Assembly: GCA_964501365.1 (NCBI GenBank)
Contig: CAZCST010000009.1
Span: forward strand, 62,001-126,000
From: CAZAMB01 sp964501365
GTDB lineage: Bacteria > Planctomycetota > Phycisphaerae > UBA1845
Length of the DNA stretch: 64,000 bases
Direction of reading: 5' to 3'
The notes under the pieces were generated by a model. It made no database searches and was not told where the DNA came from. It was given only the letters and a program-made list of their open reading frames with translations. Numbering within the stretch: position 1 is the stretch's first letter; each line of letters begins with the position of its first letter. Shown one piece after another: positions 34,023 through 45,200 of the stretch. Position numbers and translations under genes: made by a program.

Positions 34023-34123
34023 TCGGCGCAGTACCGGGCATTGTGGCAAAACGAACCCCCTGCGGCGAAGTTGGCGCCGCGCAGAAGTGTGACATATTTC
34101 GCTTGAACCAGCGGAGAACTGAT

Positions 34124-37100
34124 ATGACCGTGGCATCCATCGTACGCAATCGAACTTGTTGGGCACTGTTGGCGCTGACCTGTGTTCTGGGGATTGCCTC
34201 CCCCACCCTGGCCCAGACTCAAACGCAGCCTCCCCCCCGGCGCACTCCGCCCAAGACGCAGCCCAAGCCCAAGCCGGCGCCCGCCGGTCAGCCGGCCAAT
34301 CCGCAGCCGGCGCAACCTGAGCAACCCAGGACACAGACTGGCGAGCCCGTCGCCGAGCCACCACCCCAGCAGCCCGCCGGCGATTCGGGCCAGCCCAGCG
34401 ATGCGGTGATTCGCGACGAAAACGGCCGCGTGCGCATTGACCCCGAAGTGCAACGCAAAATTGACGAAATGCTGAAGCAGGATGAGTCGGCGCACAAGGC
34501 CGCAGAGGGTCAGCCTAACGCCCCCACGCCCAATCCCGCTGCGCCAGGCATGCCCCAGCCAAATCCAAACCCAAATCCCGCGGCGCCCGCCGGGACTGTG
34601 CCAAATCCGATTCCCGGGGGGGCACAAGCTCCACCCGTAACGCCTCCGGGCAGCCCGACACCTGAGGCCGCAAAGACTCCGGCCCAGCGCGCTGCCGAAC
34701 GACGCGCACGAGCCAGAGGGGGCGCAGACGGAGCTGCGGGCAATCCTCCGGGCGGACAGCCCAACGCCGGGCAACCCTCTGTTGGTCAGCCGGCCGGGAA
34801 CCAACCGGCTCCGTACATTCCGCAACCCATTGAGGCCGCGGCGCCAGTCGAACCACCCGGCGAATCAACCGTGCTTCAGATCGAACCCGAGCCCGAGGTC
34901 GATCCCACCCCCCTCGAAGAACGGCGTTTCAAGTTCCGCATCAAGAACGGGACGTATGAGCAGCTCATCAAGGGATTTGCCCACCAGACCGGCCTTGGGG
35001 TCCTCGGCGAGACGCCCAAGGAGGGCACAGTCACCTTTGAGCCGAACGAGGATCTCAGCTTCCGTGAGGCGCTTAGCCGCGTTCGCATGTTGCTGTTCAA
35101 TTACAAGCCGCACGAGCCGTACTGGATGTTTTACGAAGGAACGCACTTACAAGTCATCCGCGTCACGGACTTTTATCGAATTCTGCCCACGGATCGAATG
35201 TTCCGGTCGCTGGAGGAATTGGATCAGGCAAATCTTTCGGATGACGAAATTGTCCTGGTGATTTACACCCCCAAGAGCGGCTCGATCTCGGAACTCCGGC
35301 AGGTCCGCGACTTCCTGCCCGATTACGTCCGCGTGACCCCGCTCGAAGACGGCAATAGCGTTTCCATCTTCGCGCTGGTCTCAGACATCAAGAAGTACAG
35401 GTTGCTGACGAAAATCTTCGATCCCAAGGGCGCCAACGACCCTCGCGTCACAGAGCGCTTCGACGTTCACAACATCACGGCCACGCAGGCCGTCGATCGC
35501 CTCCGCCAGCTTGCCGATCTGGACAATGCCCGCGCCGGGACAGCACCAGCTGCACGAGGCCCTCGCGGAGCCACCCCGCGTGAACCGAGTGCGATTGACC
35601 AGATGGCCGATCCGCTGGTCGTCATGATTCCTGACGACTCCCAGAACTACATTCTTGTACGGGGCATGCCCAACAAGATTGAAGAGATCCGCAAGCTGCT
35701 GCCGTTCGTGGACATCAGCCTCGCCCAGGAACCCTACACTCCCGTGGTCATCAAGGTGCATAACGCGGACGCAGGCGACCTGGTCAGCGCGATTCAGCAA
35801 GTGCTGTCGGCTTCCGCCGGGCCGCTGCCTGGCGGTGTTGCTGCACCGGCACCCGCCCCTTCGCCGCGTCGCAACAAGAAACCTGCTGCCGGCGGCCCCA
35901 GTCCTGCGGTTCCGGTCTCAGCTGACTCGATCACCCTTTTCCCTCATCCTACGCAAAACGCGTTGCTGGTGATGGCGGACGAGGCGGGCGTCAGGAAGGT
36001 TCAGGAACTGGTCAACCTTTTTGACGTCAAAGCCAACATTGGTCCGCTTCGCATTCAACTGGAAGTCGCCGATGCGTCAGAGGTTGTATCAACGGTAACG
36101 CAGGTGCTTGGCGGAGGAGGAGGCGCCGCCCCCGGAGTGAAGGGCGCAGCCGCAGCAGCTCCGGAGAGTTTTCAACTCGTCCCCGATCCGTCCGGGAGCT
36201 CCATCTGGTACAGCGGAAACGAGAGCGATCTGGAAAGGGTGCAATCACTGGTGAAGGCACTGGATGTGGCCGGCAATTCGCCAACGCTGCACATCGTGAA
36301 GCTGGTTTACCAGCAGCCTTCTTTCGTGGCCGACATTCTGCGGCAGTTTGACGGGGTCGCACCACAGGCGGCAGAACCTGCCCCGGCCGGACAAAAGCCA
36401 AAGACTCGACGGGCAACGTCCAAGGGGCATTCCGCATCTAAGTTCACGCCTGACGACCAGCAAAAGAAACTTTACATTCTTTGCAACACGGATGACTTTA
36501 ACCGTTATCAGGACATCATCGCCAAGCTTGATCAGCCCGAAATCGAAAAAGACACCTTCATTCGCATTCCGGTGAAGCACATTGATTCGGCCACGGCCGT
36601 GGGCAAGCTGGGTGACATCATGCCCAACACGCCGGTGAATCAGGACGTACGCACCATCGCCGTGGACGGCTTCATTCTCCTGGTTGGTGCATCGCCCTCC
36701 GACGTGGCCGTCATCAAGGAGGTGCTCGCGGAGATCGATAAGCCCTCCACTATTGAGACGCGAACGTTTGTCATCAAGCATGCCGACCCGGCGGACATCA
36801 AGACGGCCATCGAAACGCTTGTGGGCACAGGCTCGTCGGAAGGCCGCAGCAGCGGCGGATCACGGCGACGCCCGCGTTCCATCGCCTCGCCTGCTCAGGC
36901 GGGCGAAGGCGGTCCCAAGCAGGGTGCCGCCTCCGCGCCCAGCACCGATGCAACGGTTTCGGATGACATGACCATTTTCCAGATTGGAAATCAACTGATC
37001 GTGAAGGCAACGCCGGCCGTCCTTGACCAAGTTGCCGCAGTCGTTCAGCAGTTTGACGTTGAAGGCTCGGGTACGGACATGCGGGTCTATTCCGACTTCC

Positions 37101-40100
37101 CGCCCAATTCCGACATCATCGGGATTTCCGAAACGCTGACTTCTGTCTTCGTCGGTGGAGCGAAGGCGCCGCGCGGCGCCAGGGGCGCAGCCGCGGTAGG
37201 CGGGGGCGGCGCCGAAGGACCGCGATTCATCCCGCAGCCCGCCACGAACCGGCTCGTCATCATGGCCGAGCCATCGCAATACGGCGAGATCGAAAGATTG
37301 CTGAATATTCTTCGCGTTGAGGCGGGCAAAACCGAGCCTTCCATCGTCGAATTCATTCCCGTCGAATACGCCGATCCCACGGCCTTGGCGGAAGAGATTC
37401 GCCCGCTACTGGATATGAAAATTCGCGGACTCGTGGATTCCGGCGAAATTGCTGAGCCTGCGGCAGAAAGCACAACTCCGACCGCTGTGCCGCGTCCCAA
37501 TCGGGCCAAGAAGCTGCAACAAGGCGGCTCAGGGAGCGAGAAATATCACATTGGCGCTGACGCGCACAATGAACGAATCGTCATCGCCGCCCCGCAGCGC
37601 ATCGTGGACGAGGCCAAGCAGCTCATCAAGCAATTCGACGTGCCCGCGAAGGGGGCGAAGATCGTCTTCAAGCAAGTGACCCTCGATAACGCGTCCCCGG
37701 CGGACATGGTCAAGTCCATCAAGGAAATGATCGGCAACCGTTCAGCAACCGCCGCCCCCAGACGCGCAGCCGGCGGTAAGCCCGGCGCGCCGGGGGCAGC
37801 TCCCGCTGCGTCACCGCTGGAGGGTCTTGGCGGCGAAGGACTGGTTGTAACCGAGGCTCCCGGCGGAGGAGCCGTGCTGCTCAAGGGTACGCAGGCCGAA
37901 GTCGATCAGGCCGAGGACTGGATCCACCAGCTTGATTCCATGTCGTCGCGCGGACTCAAGATCAAGCTATACAAGATCACCGGTACGGACACGGAAAAAC
38001 TCTTCGATCTGATCGTGAGCGTGGTGGACGTTGGCGGTGGCGGACACGCTCCCGCGGCCGGTGCGACACCACGTCGCGGCGCACCGACGAACGGCAGCAA
38101 ATCCAGTTCATCAGTTGACGACGAGGAATTCTCCACCAGTCGCACCCATTCGGGCCAGGACCTGTATCTCCATGCTGATCTGATCAGCGACACTCTTCTG
38201 GTGGCGAGCAAGCCATCCAAACTGCAGCAGATCGACGATCTTGTGATGCAGTTTACGACAGACAAGACCATCGCGGGCGCCATCAAGGACACGGATGTAC
38301 CCAGTTTCCGTTATACGCTGGAATTTGCCGACGCCACCGATGCAAAATGGGATTTGGAGGACTTGATCGATGCAGTTTGGGAAGGAAAGGAAAAGCCCAA
38401 GATCGAGAAGTTCAAGGACATGCTTATTGTCAAATACCCTGACGAAAGCCGGTTCGATGAAATTCGCAAGATGATCAAGGATCTCGACAAGCCCAGCGAA
38501 AAGGAATCCAAACTGGTCAAGGTTTCCAAGGTGCCTCCGGCGGGATTGAGTCCTCGCGATACAGCCATTTGGATCAAGCAAAACCACCCGGATTGGGACA
38601 TTGAGATTGAAGATGCCGGAATCGACCAGGAGCAACCAACTTATGGCGTGGAACAACTCAAGCCGATTGATGGCCCAAAAACGGAATCCCTGAATAAGGC
38701 CAAGCCGGCCGCCAGAGGTCGTGTCGATGCCATCACTCCTGGCAGGTTGCCGCTGCCGTTTCAGCGAACCGTCGATGCGATCCTGTTCAGCGTTCTAGCG
38801 CAAACGCCCCCCGACGAGGAACAACCCGAACCAGGTCAGGAGGAAGTCCAACCCCAGGAGGAACCGGAAATCCAGCAACCTGTCGCTCAACCTGTTCCTA
38901 GAGATTTTGGTGACCGATTGATTCGCCAGGCCGTGACGCCAATATTGCCCCAGTCTCAGGCGCAAAATCCAAAGGATTCGGGATCCAAGACAACATCCAA
39001 GGACGCAAAAAAGTCATCCAACAAAGGCAAAAAAGCTCGCATTATCTACAACAACAACGATGGTGTGTATTGGATCGAGAGCGATAAGGACAGCGTCGAT
39101 GATATTGAGAATTCGCTCGATGATCTGGACAAGGAACTCAAGGACATTGTCGTCGCTCCGGACATCCGCATCTATCGCGTGCGATACATCGACGTTTATT
39201 CTGCGCAGGAGATCATCGAAGAGATGTTCAACGCCACGAAGGCGATGCAACAACAAGTCCAGCAGCAACAGGCACAACAGAACGCAATGATGCGTGCCCA
39301 GCAGCAACAGCAACTCCAACAGCAGAGATTGCAGCAACAGCAAGGCCAACAGGGACGTGGACAAGAGGGTAAGGACGCCGGAAAAAATGGACAGCAGACT
39401 CCGCAGCAACTGGCGGCTGCGCAACAGATGGCCCAGCAAATGCAGGTTCCTCAGTTGCCAACCCCTGCTGTCCGCGTCTATCCCAACCCCAGAGACCGTT
39501 CGCTAATCCTGCGCGCGGAGTCCAGCCAATATCCGCACATACTCGAATTGCTGGCCACCATCGACCAGCCCAAGCCCATCGACAGCAAGACGCGCACCTA
39601 TCCGCTCAAGCGGGTCAGCGCCACCGAAATGGAGCAGATGCTGCGCGAAACCCTGCGGCTGGATGAGGCGGGCAGTAAGTCGCGCGCCAACTCCGGCCAG
39701 CGAAACCCCAACGTTCCCGGTGGCGGTGCGCAATCCGCGACCGGCCCCGGCGGACAGCTCCCCGAGACCATCCTTCAGGAAAGTGCGACGAAGAGCCTGC
39801 TGGGCGTGGACCCGCAGGACATCACGATCTTTTCCAGCGAGACCGCCAATACCATCATGGCCGTCGCCCCCCCCGCCGCGCTCGACTACATCGGCAAGCT
39901 CATCGAGCAGTTCGAAAGCGGCGACATCCCTGAGCGGCTCACCCGCTTCTATGCGGTTCAACATGCCTCCGTGACCGACGTTGCCCAGCAATTGGAAGAC
40001 TATTTCGCGGCCAAGCATCCGCGAACCAGCGGTGGCGGCGGCGGACGCTCGTCCCGCAAGGGCAGCCCTGAAGGCGCTTCGCCCGCCGCAGCCTCCCATG

Positions 40101-42073
40101 AAGGGGGCGGACTCAACGCACCCAGCTTCATCCCCTATGAGCGCCTCAACCAACTCACGGTCCACGGGACACAGGAGCAGATCACCGAGGTCGAGGAGGT
40201 ACTGACGCGGCTGGATGTGCCCAGTGAGGAAGACACCTGGCAGGACGTCGCCCTTGCCCATGCCGATGCCAAGCTGGTCGCTGATACGCTGACCGAGATG
40301 TTCGGCGGCGGTGGAGCGGGTGCAGGATCAACCGGCCCCGGCAAACCCGGTCGCCCGGCGGGAGCAGCGTCCGGCGGCAACGGCGCGAAGTTCATCGGCG
40401 AGTCCGGCGGGCGCATCATCTTCTATAGCGCCCCCAAGGCCCGACAGCCGGAAATTCTCGCGACCATCGCCAAGCTGGAGGAAAAGTCCAAACAAACGTC
40501 GCAGCCGCGGGTCATCGAACTCAAGAATGCCACTCCCAGCCAGGTGGCCGAGGCCATCGAGAAGGCTTATGACGTTCGCCGCACCGGCGCGCAGGGAGGC
40601 GCCGCCCCCAAGACCGCACGGTTCACCGTCACAGGGCACGATCCCTCGCATCGCCTCTTCGTAGTGGCCGATGACGAAATGTTCGCGCAAATCAGCTCGC
40701 TGATTACCACGCTGGATCAGCCCGGAAGCAGCAATATCGGCATCGAATTTCGCATTTACCCGCTCCAGTACGCCAGCGCCAAGGCCGTCCACAGCCAGTT
40801 GACCAAGCTGATGACCGACTACATTCAGCGGCTGGGGCCCAACGCACCAAAAATGGAAGCCTTCAGCGTGCAGCCCGACGAAACCGCCAACGCACTTGTC
40901 GTGCTGGGCACGCCGTCAGTCTTCGGTTTCATCGAGGAGAATCTCCGCAAGATCGACACACCGGGTAGCAAGGCTTCCATGCCGGAAGTGCATGTTGTGA
41001 ATTTGAAGAACGCGGATCCGGATGCCGTGACGCGAGCACTCACCGAAATCTTCGTGCGTAACGCGGCCAAGTCCGCCGACGGCGATGCGCCGATTTCGAT
41101 TTCGGCCGCCAGCGGCTCAAAAGCCGTCATGATCCGGGCCAACGCCGTGGACTTTGCCCGCATCCAGACGGCGATCAACGAACTCGACACCGATGAGATC
41201 GCAACCGGCGGCGAGGTTCGCGTCGTGACAATGCAGTACGGCGACGCATCGGAAATCAAGACGGCTCTCGAGTCGTATCTGCAAAAGCCGGCCGGCACGG
41301 GAGCGCGAAGCGCCCAGCTTGTCGGTGATGTGCGACTGGCCGTCATGCCGCAGACCAACGCCATCATGATCAGCGGCGACAAGGACACGCTCGATCGCCT
41401 GGAAAGCATCGCCAAAGGCATGGACATCGCCGGTGAGAAAGGCAGCGTTCCGCAGATCATCACATTGAAGTTCGCCAGCGCCTCGATGATTCTCCCACAG
41501 CTCAAGGAAATGTTCAGTGATCCCAAATACGGTGGCGGCCGGAAAGGCTACACGGCCCCGGTCATCGTCGCTGACGAAGGCTCCAATGCCCTGATCGTCC
41601 GCGCGGGTCAGCAGGAACTGACCTCGATCCAGGGGATCGTTTCGGCGCTCGACACCGAAGACAAGGTCGACAAGTCGGCCCCGCGCATCATCCAGGTGGC
41701 GTTGGGGATCAACCTCCAGGACCTTGCCGACGACACGGAAGATACGATTAACGAAACGGCCAAAGCACGGCTGGCCAATACCAAGGGCGTCCCTGTCCCT
41801 GCGATCAAGGCAATAGCCAACCTGCGAACAAATACCATCACGCTTGCGGGCAGTGCGATGCTCTTCGACGAAGCCGAAGCCTTCATCAAGGCCCAGGAAA
41901 AGATGGGTCCTGCGGGCGGGAAGACGACCGTTGTCATCGGCCCCAAGAACATCGCCACGGAGGATTTGCAGCGGTTGATCGACCAACTGACGCAAAAGCA
42001 ATCCAGCGGCGGAAGTCATCGCGGCGGTTCGTCCAGCGGCAGCGCACCGCGCCCGCCGCGGACCAACCGTTAG
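34124..42073 (+). CDS. giant secretin N-domain repeat protein without a pore domain
   Basis: The 2649-residue protein has a signal peptide (CWALLALTCVLGIASPTLAQ), a Pro/Gln/Ala-rich disordered region to about residue 265, an N0/STN-like domain (about 267-350, FKFRIKNGTYEQLIKGFAHQ), then about 23 secretin-type N-domain repeats. Each repeat ends with a pattern such as TNRLVIMAEPSQYGEIERLL or SNALIVRAGQQELTSIQGIV. Gly/Ala-rich loops (GGGGAAPG, PAAGATPRRG) lie inside many repeats, and a glutamine-rich block lies at about 1707-1774. The C-terminus ends in a Gly/Ser tail, and the secretin pore domain is absent. It must be exported to the periplasm. GGAG precedes ATG 34124. It lies directly upstream of the true secretin, between it and PilO, so it is probably a periplasmic part of the same machine. 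Confidence 0.8.
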   Translation: MTVASIVRNRTCWALLALTCVLGIASPTLAQTQTQPPPRRTPPKTQPKPKPAPAGQPANPQPAQPEQPRTQTGEPVAEPPPQQPAGDSGQPSDAVIRDENGRVRIDPEVQRKIDEMLKQDESAHKAAEGQPNAPTPNPAAPGMPQPNPNPNPAAPAGTVPNPIPGGAQAPPVTPPGSPTPEAAKTPAQRAAERRARARGGADGAAGNPPGGQPNAGQPSVGQPAGNQPAPYIPQPIEAAAPVEPPGESTVLQIEPEPEVDPTPLEERRFKFRIKNGTYEQLIKGFAHQTGLGVLGETPKEGTVTFEPNEDLSFREALSRVRMLLFNYKPHEPYWMFYEGTHLQVIRVTDFYRILPTDRMFRSLEELDQANLSDDEIVLVIYTPKSGSISELRQVRDFLPDYVRVTPLEDGNSVSIFALVSDIKKYRLLTKIFDPKGANDPRVTERFDVHNITATQAVDRLRQLADLDNARAGTAPAARGPRGATPREPSAIDQMADPLVVMIPDDSQNYILVRGMPNKIEEIRKLLPFVDISLAQEPYTPVVIKVHNADAGDLVSAIQQVLSASAGPLPGGVAAPAPAPSPRRNKKPAAGGPSPAVPVSADSITLFPHPTQNALLVMADEAGVRKVQELVNLFDVKANIGPLRIQLEVADASEVVSTVTQVLGGGGGAAPGVKGAAAAAPESFQLVPDPSGSSIWYSGNESDLERVQSLVKALDVAGNSPTLHIVKLVYQQPSFVADILRQFDGVAPQAAEPAPAGQKPKTRRATSKGHSASKFTPDDQQKKLYILCNTDDFNRYQDIIAKLDQPEIEKDTFIRIPVKHIDSATAVGKLGDIMPNTPVNQDVRTIAVDGFILLVGASPSDVAVIKEVLAEIDKPSTIETRTFVIKHADPADIKTAIETLVGTGSSEGRSSGGSRRRPRSIASPAQAGEGGPKQGAASAPSTDATVSDDMTIFQIGNQLIVKATPAVLDQVAAVVQQFDVEGSGTDMRVYSDFPPNSDIIGISETLTSVFVGGAKAPRGARGAAAVGGGGAEGPRFIPQPATNRLVIMAEPSQYGEIERLLNILRVEAGKTEPSIVEFIPVEYADPTALAEEIRPLLDMKIRGLVDSGEIAEPAAESTTPTAVPRPNRAKKLQQGGSGSEKYHIGADAHNERIVIAAPQRIVDEAKQLIKQFDVPAKGAKIVFKQVTLDNASPADMVKSIKEMIGNRSATAAPRRAAGGKPGAPGAAPAASPLEGLGGEGLVVTEAPGGGAVLLKGTQAEVDQAEDWIHQLDSMSSRGLKIKLYKITGTDTEKLFDLIVSVVDVGGGGHAPAAGATPRRGAPTNGSKSSSSVDDEEFSTSRTHSGQDLYLHADLISDTLLVASKPSKLQQIDDLVMQFTTDKTIAGAIKDTDVPSFRYTLEFADATDAKWDLEDLIDAVWEGKEKPKIEKFKDMLIVKYPDESRFDEIRKMIKDLDKPSEKESKLVKVSKVPPAGLSPRDTAIWIKQNHPDWDIEIEDAGIDQEQPTYGVEQLKPIDGPKTESLNKAKPAARGRVDAITPGRLPLPFQRTVDAILFSVLAQTPPDEEQPEPGQEEVQPQEEPEIQQPVAQPVPRDFGDRLIRQAVTPILPQSQAQNPKDSGSKTTSKDAKKSSNKGKKARIIYNNNDGVYWIESDKDSVDDIENSLDDLDKELKDIVVAPDIRIYRVRYIDVYSAQEIIEEMFNATKAMQQQVQQQQAQQNAMMRAQQQQQLQQQRLQQQQGQQGRGQEGKDAGKNGQQTPQQLAAAQQMAQQMQVPQLPTPAVRVYPNPRDRSLILRAESSQYPHILELLATIDQPKPIDSKTRTYPLKRVSATEMEQMLRETLRLDEAGSKSRANSGQRNPNVPGGGAQSATGPGGQLPETILQESATKSLLGVDPQDITIFSSETANTIMAVAPPAALDYIGKLIEQFESGDIPERLTRFYAVQHASVTDVAQQLEDYFAAKHPRTSGGGGGRSSRKGSPEGASPAAASHEGGGLNAPSFIPYERLNQLTVHGTQEQITEVEEVLTRLDVPSEEDTWQDVALAHADAKLVADTLTEMFGGGGAGAGSTGPGKPGRPAGAASGGNGAKFIGESGGRIIFYSAPKARQPEILATIAKLEEKSKQTSQPRVIELKNATPSQVAEAIEKAYDVRRTGAQGGAAPKTARFTVTGHDPSHRLFVVADDEMFAQISSLITTLDQPGSSNIGIEFRIYPLQYASAKAVHSQLTKLMTDYIQRLGPNAPKMEAFSVQPDETANALVVLGTPSVFGFIEENLRKIDTPGSKASMPEVHVVNLKNADPDAVTRALTEIFVRNAAKSADGDAPISISAASGSKAVMIRANAVDFARIQTAINELDTDEIATGGEVRVVTMQYGDASEIKTALESYLQKPAGTGARSAQLVGDVRLAVMPQTNAIMISGDKDTLDRLESIAKGMDIAGEKGSVPQIITLKFASASMILPQLKEMFSDPKYGGGRKGYTAPVIVADEGSNALIVRAGQQELTSIQGIVSALDTEDKVDKSAPRIIQVALGINLQDLADDTEDTINETAKARLANTKGVPVPAIKAIANLRTNTITLAGSAMLFDEAEAFIKAQEKMGPAGGKTTVVIGPKNIATEDLQRLIDQLTQKQSSGGSHRGGSSSGSAPRPPRTNR

Positions 42074-42247
42074 GAAGAGTTCACAGGCATTGCCGGAATG
42101 CGTTCCTCCCGGGGAGGAGGACCGGCAAAGTGCGCGCGAAGGCGGCGGGTTTCTTCGTTGCGTAGCTCGACAGGCGGAGTTATCGTATCACCCCAGTTGG
42201 CTCCCCTGGCATCGTAATTGCGGTAACGATCTCACGAGGCGAAGATT

Positions 42248-45200
42248 ATGAACACAAATCAACGTCGGATCGGAAAGAGTCTGCCCCTTTGGAACCTATT
42301 GGCGCTTGCTGTCGTCGCCTGTTGTTCGACGTTCCTGTCGAGCGTTGTTTCTGCGCAGGACAGACCTCGGCGCGCTCCTGCAATTCCGCCTTCGGCACAA
42401 CCCAATCCTGAGCAGGTTGCCCAGCCGCAAGTGGATCAGCAGGAACAACCCGTCAGGCCCGCGCAGCGACGCCAGGTTCCGCGCCAGACACCGGGACTGG
42501 AGCCCGGCGCACCCAACCAACCCAACCAGCCCGCGCCGCCGGTAGACCGGGTCTCCGAGATGTTGAAGCAGGTCGATCCAGCGATTATCGCCCGGCTGGC
42601 CGGGGCCGATGTCACGGTCGAAATTGTCGGCGGGCAAATCATCCTTCACGGACCCGAAGAGGCCGTCAAAACTCTCGAACTCCTCATTCGGGGCCTCGAT
42701 GTCGAGCAGGAGCACGAGCGGCCCGTCGTGCAGGTGGTCACGGTCTACGAACGCGATGCAAACGAAATCGCCCGCTCGCTGGAGGCGGCGCTCAAGCAGG
42801 TCATTCACAGGCCCAATCAGACTCCTGAACAGCAGGTCAAGATCACAGCGCTGGCGTGGAATATTCTCCTGGTGTCCGCAATGCCAGAGGATATCAACTT
42901 TGTGATTGACACCATCGAGCAGGTGGATTCCATTCCCGACCCGCTGGGCGGCAAGATCGAGCTCATGCGTTTTCAAGTGAAGTACCGCAAGGCCAGCGAT
43001 GTGTCGAAAGAGCTTGAAAAGATCGTCACCCAGATTCGCCAGGCCGGTGGTGCGAACAAGGACAAGACCAAACTTCAATTCATTCCCAACAACGCGAACA
43101 ACACCATCACCGTGACGGCCCGCGAAACCGAGCGCGAAAAAATCCAGGCGCTCATCGACCAGATCGACGTGGAGCCCGTGCCCGGCTACGGCGAAATCAA
43201 ACTCACGGTTTTCCCGCTCATGCATTCGAAGTCCAATGAACTTGCCAAAGTGATTCAGGATTTGCTCAAGTCACCGTCTGGGGCGGGCGGCGCTTCGGGA
43301 GGTTCCGGAGGCAGCCGGGATTCGCTGGAGGAAACACTGTATCGTCTGATCATCAGCAAGGCCGCGCCCGATGGGCAGATTACCGATTTGCCGCCCATCG
43401 ACCTGCAAAAGCCCCTGAAGATCACTTCGGACGAAGGAACCAACAGCCTGATCATTGCGACGCCCGAAGAGAATGTGTCGCCCATGGCTGAGTTGATCCG
43501 TCTGCTCGACGGCGTGCCGCTGGGAGCGGACGTGGCCGTGCGCCTCTTCCCGCTTCGTTTCGCCACCGCCGAGTCTCTCGCCGACACACTCAAGAAGATG
43601 TTTGATGAAGGAAAGAAACTGCCGGAGGATCCAGGTGGCAGCGCCAAGGATGCCGTTCCATCGGAATTGCGCGGCAAGGCCCTCGTCTATAATGTCGGGA
43701 TCGTCGCCGATGCCCGGACCAACACCCTGGTCGTTTCCGGTCGCCCCGAGCAGCTCTCTCTGGTCGACGAAGTTGTTGCCAAGCTCGATCAGCCGTCCAC
43801 GGCATTGAAATTCCCGCTCCGGCTCATCCCGCTGGAGTTTTCCGACGCGACAGCCCTCGGCGAAACGATCACCACGCTGTTCAAACAACGCTTCGACGCC
43901 GCCCAGTCCTCCGGCGCCGACAAGACGGCTCTCGAACGTGAACGCCTCTTCCTGAGCACTGATCTGCGAAGCAATTCGCTCATCGTTTCCGCTTCCGAAG
44001 AGAACTACAACGAAATTATGGGCATCGTAAAGCAGCTCGACACCAAGCCGGCCAAACTCTTCGATCAAATTCGCATCGTCCCGCTGCAGCGTCTGTCAGC
44101 CACCGACATGCAGAAGAAGATCGAGGAACTCTGGAAGCGCAAAGCCGAACTCCGCCGCAAGGCCGAACTGATCGAGGACCTGCCCGTAATCGCCGTGGAC
44201 ACGCGCAGCAATTCGCTCATCGTCGCGTCAAGCATTGAGGATTTCGATGAAATCCAGCGGCTCGTCCGGGCCCTTGAGAATCAGCCGCTCATCGAGGACA
44301 CCACGCTCTACAAACTCGAGTTCGCCGACGCCACCGCCCTGGCCTCCATGCTCGATGAACTCTTCAAGGGCATCGCCGGGCAATCCGAGAACATCAAGGC
44401 CCCCACGATCCTCGCCGAGCCGCGCAGCAACGCCCTGGTCGTCGCGGGCACGCGCGACATGATCGAACGCGTCGCGGAGGTCGTGAAGCGCCTCGACGTG
44501 CAGGCCGGTCCGCTCACCTCGATCTTCCGCGTCTATCCGTTGAAGAACGGCTCGGCGGCACAGCTCGCCCCGCGCATCCAGGAACTCTTCGACGCCCAGA
44601 AGGGCGCCGGCGGTGAGGCCGCCAAGACCCCCGTGGTCGTCATGGCCGAGGAAACCTCCAACAGCCTCGTGGTCAGCGCCTCGCGCGACATTCATGCGGA
44701 AATCGGCGGGCTGATCGAGCTTCTCGACAAGCCTTCGACGATCGCCCGACATTTCCGGATTTTCCCGCTGAAATTTGCCAAGGCCTCCACCATTTCCGAA
44801 AAACTGGAGAGCTTGTTCAAGTCGCAGGCGGAGGGAAGTTCCGGTCGTGCCGACGCCCTCGGCGTGCAGGCCGACGAGCGATCCAATTCACTCGTGGTCT
44901 GGGCATCACCCACTCAAATGACGAACATCGCTGAAATTATTGACAAGCTCGACACCGTTTCGCCGATCCGCGAACAGATGGTCAAGGTGATTCAGCTTCG
45001 TCAGGCTCTGGCCACCGATTTCGCCAAGCTGCTCGAGGACACGCTTGTCGGGCAGGGTGACGCAAAGGACGAAGAGGCCGTCATTGTTTCCTTCCTCGAA
45101 AAAAATCCCGATGGCCGCGAAATTGTCCGAAAACTTCTGCGCCAGGATATCAAAATCAAGCCCGACCCGCGCACCAATTCGCTCATGGTAATGGCCCCGG

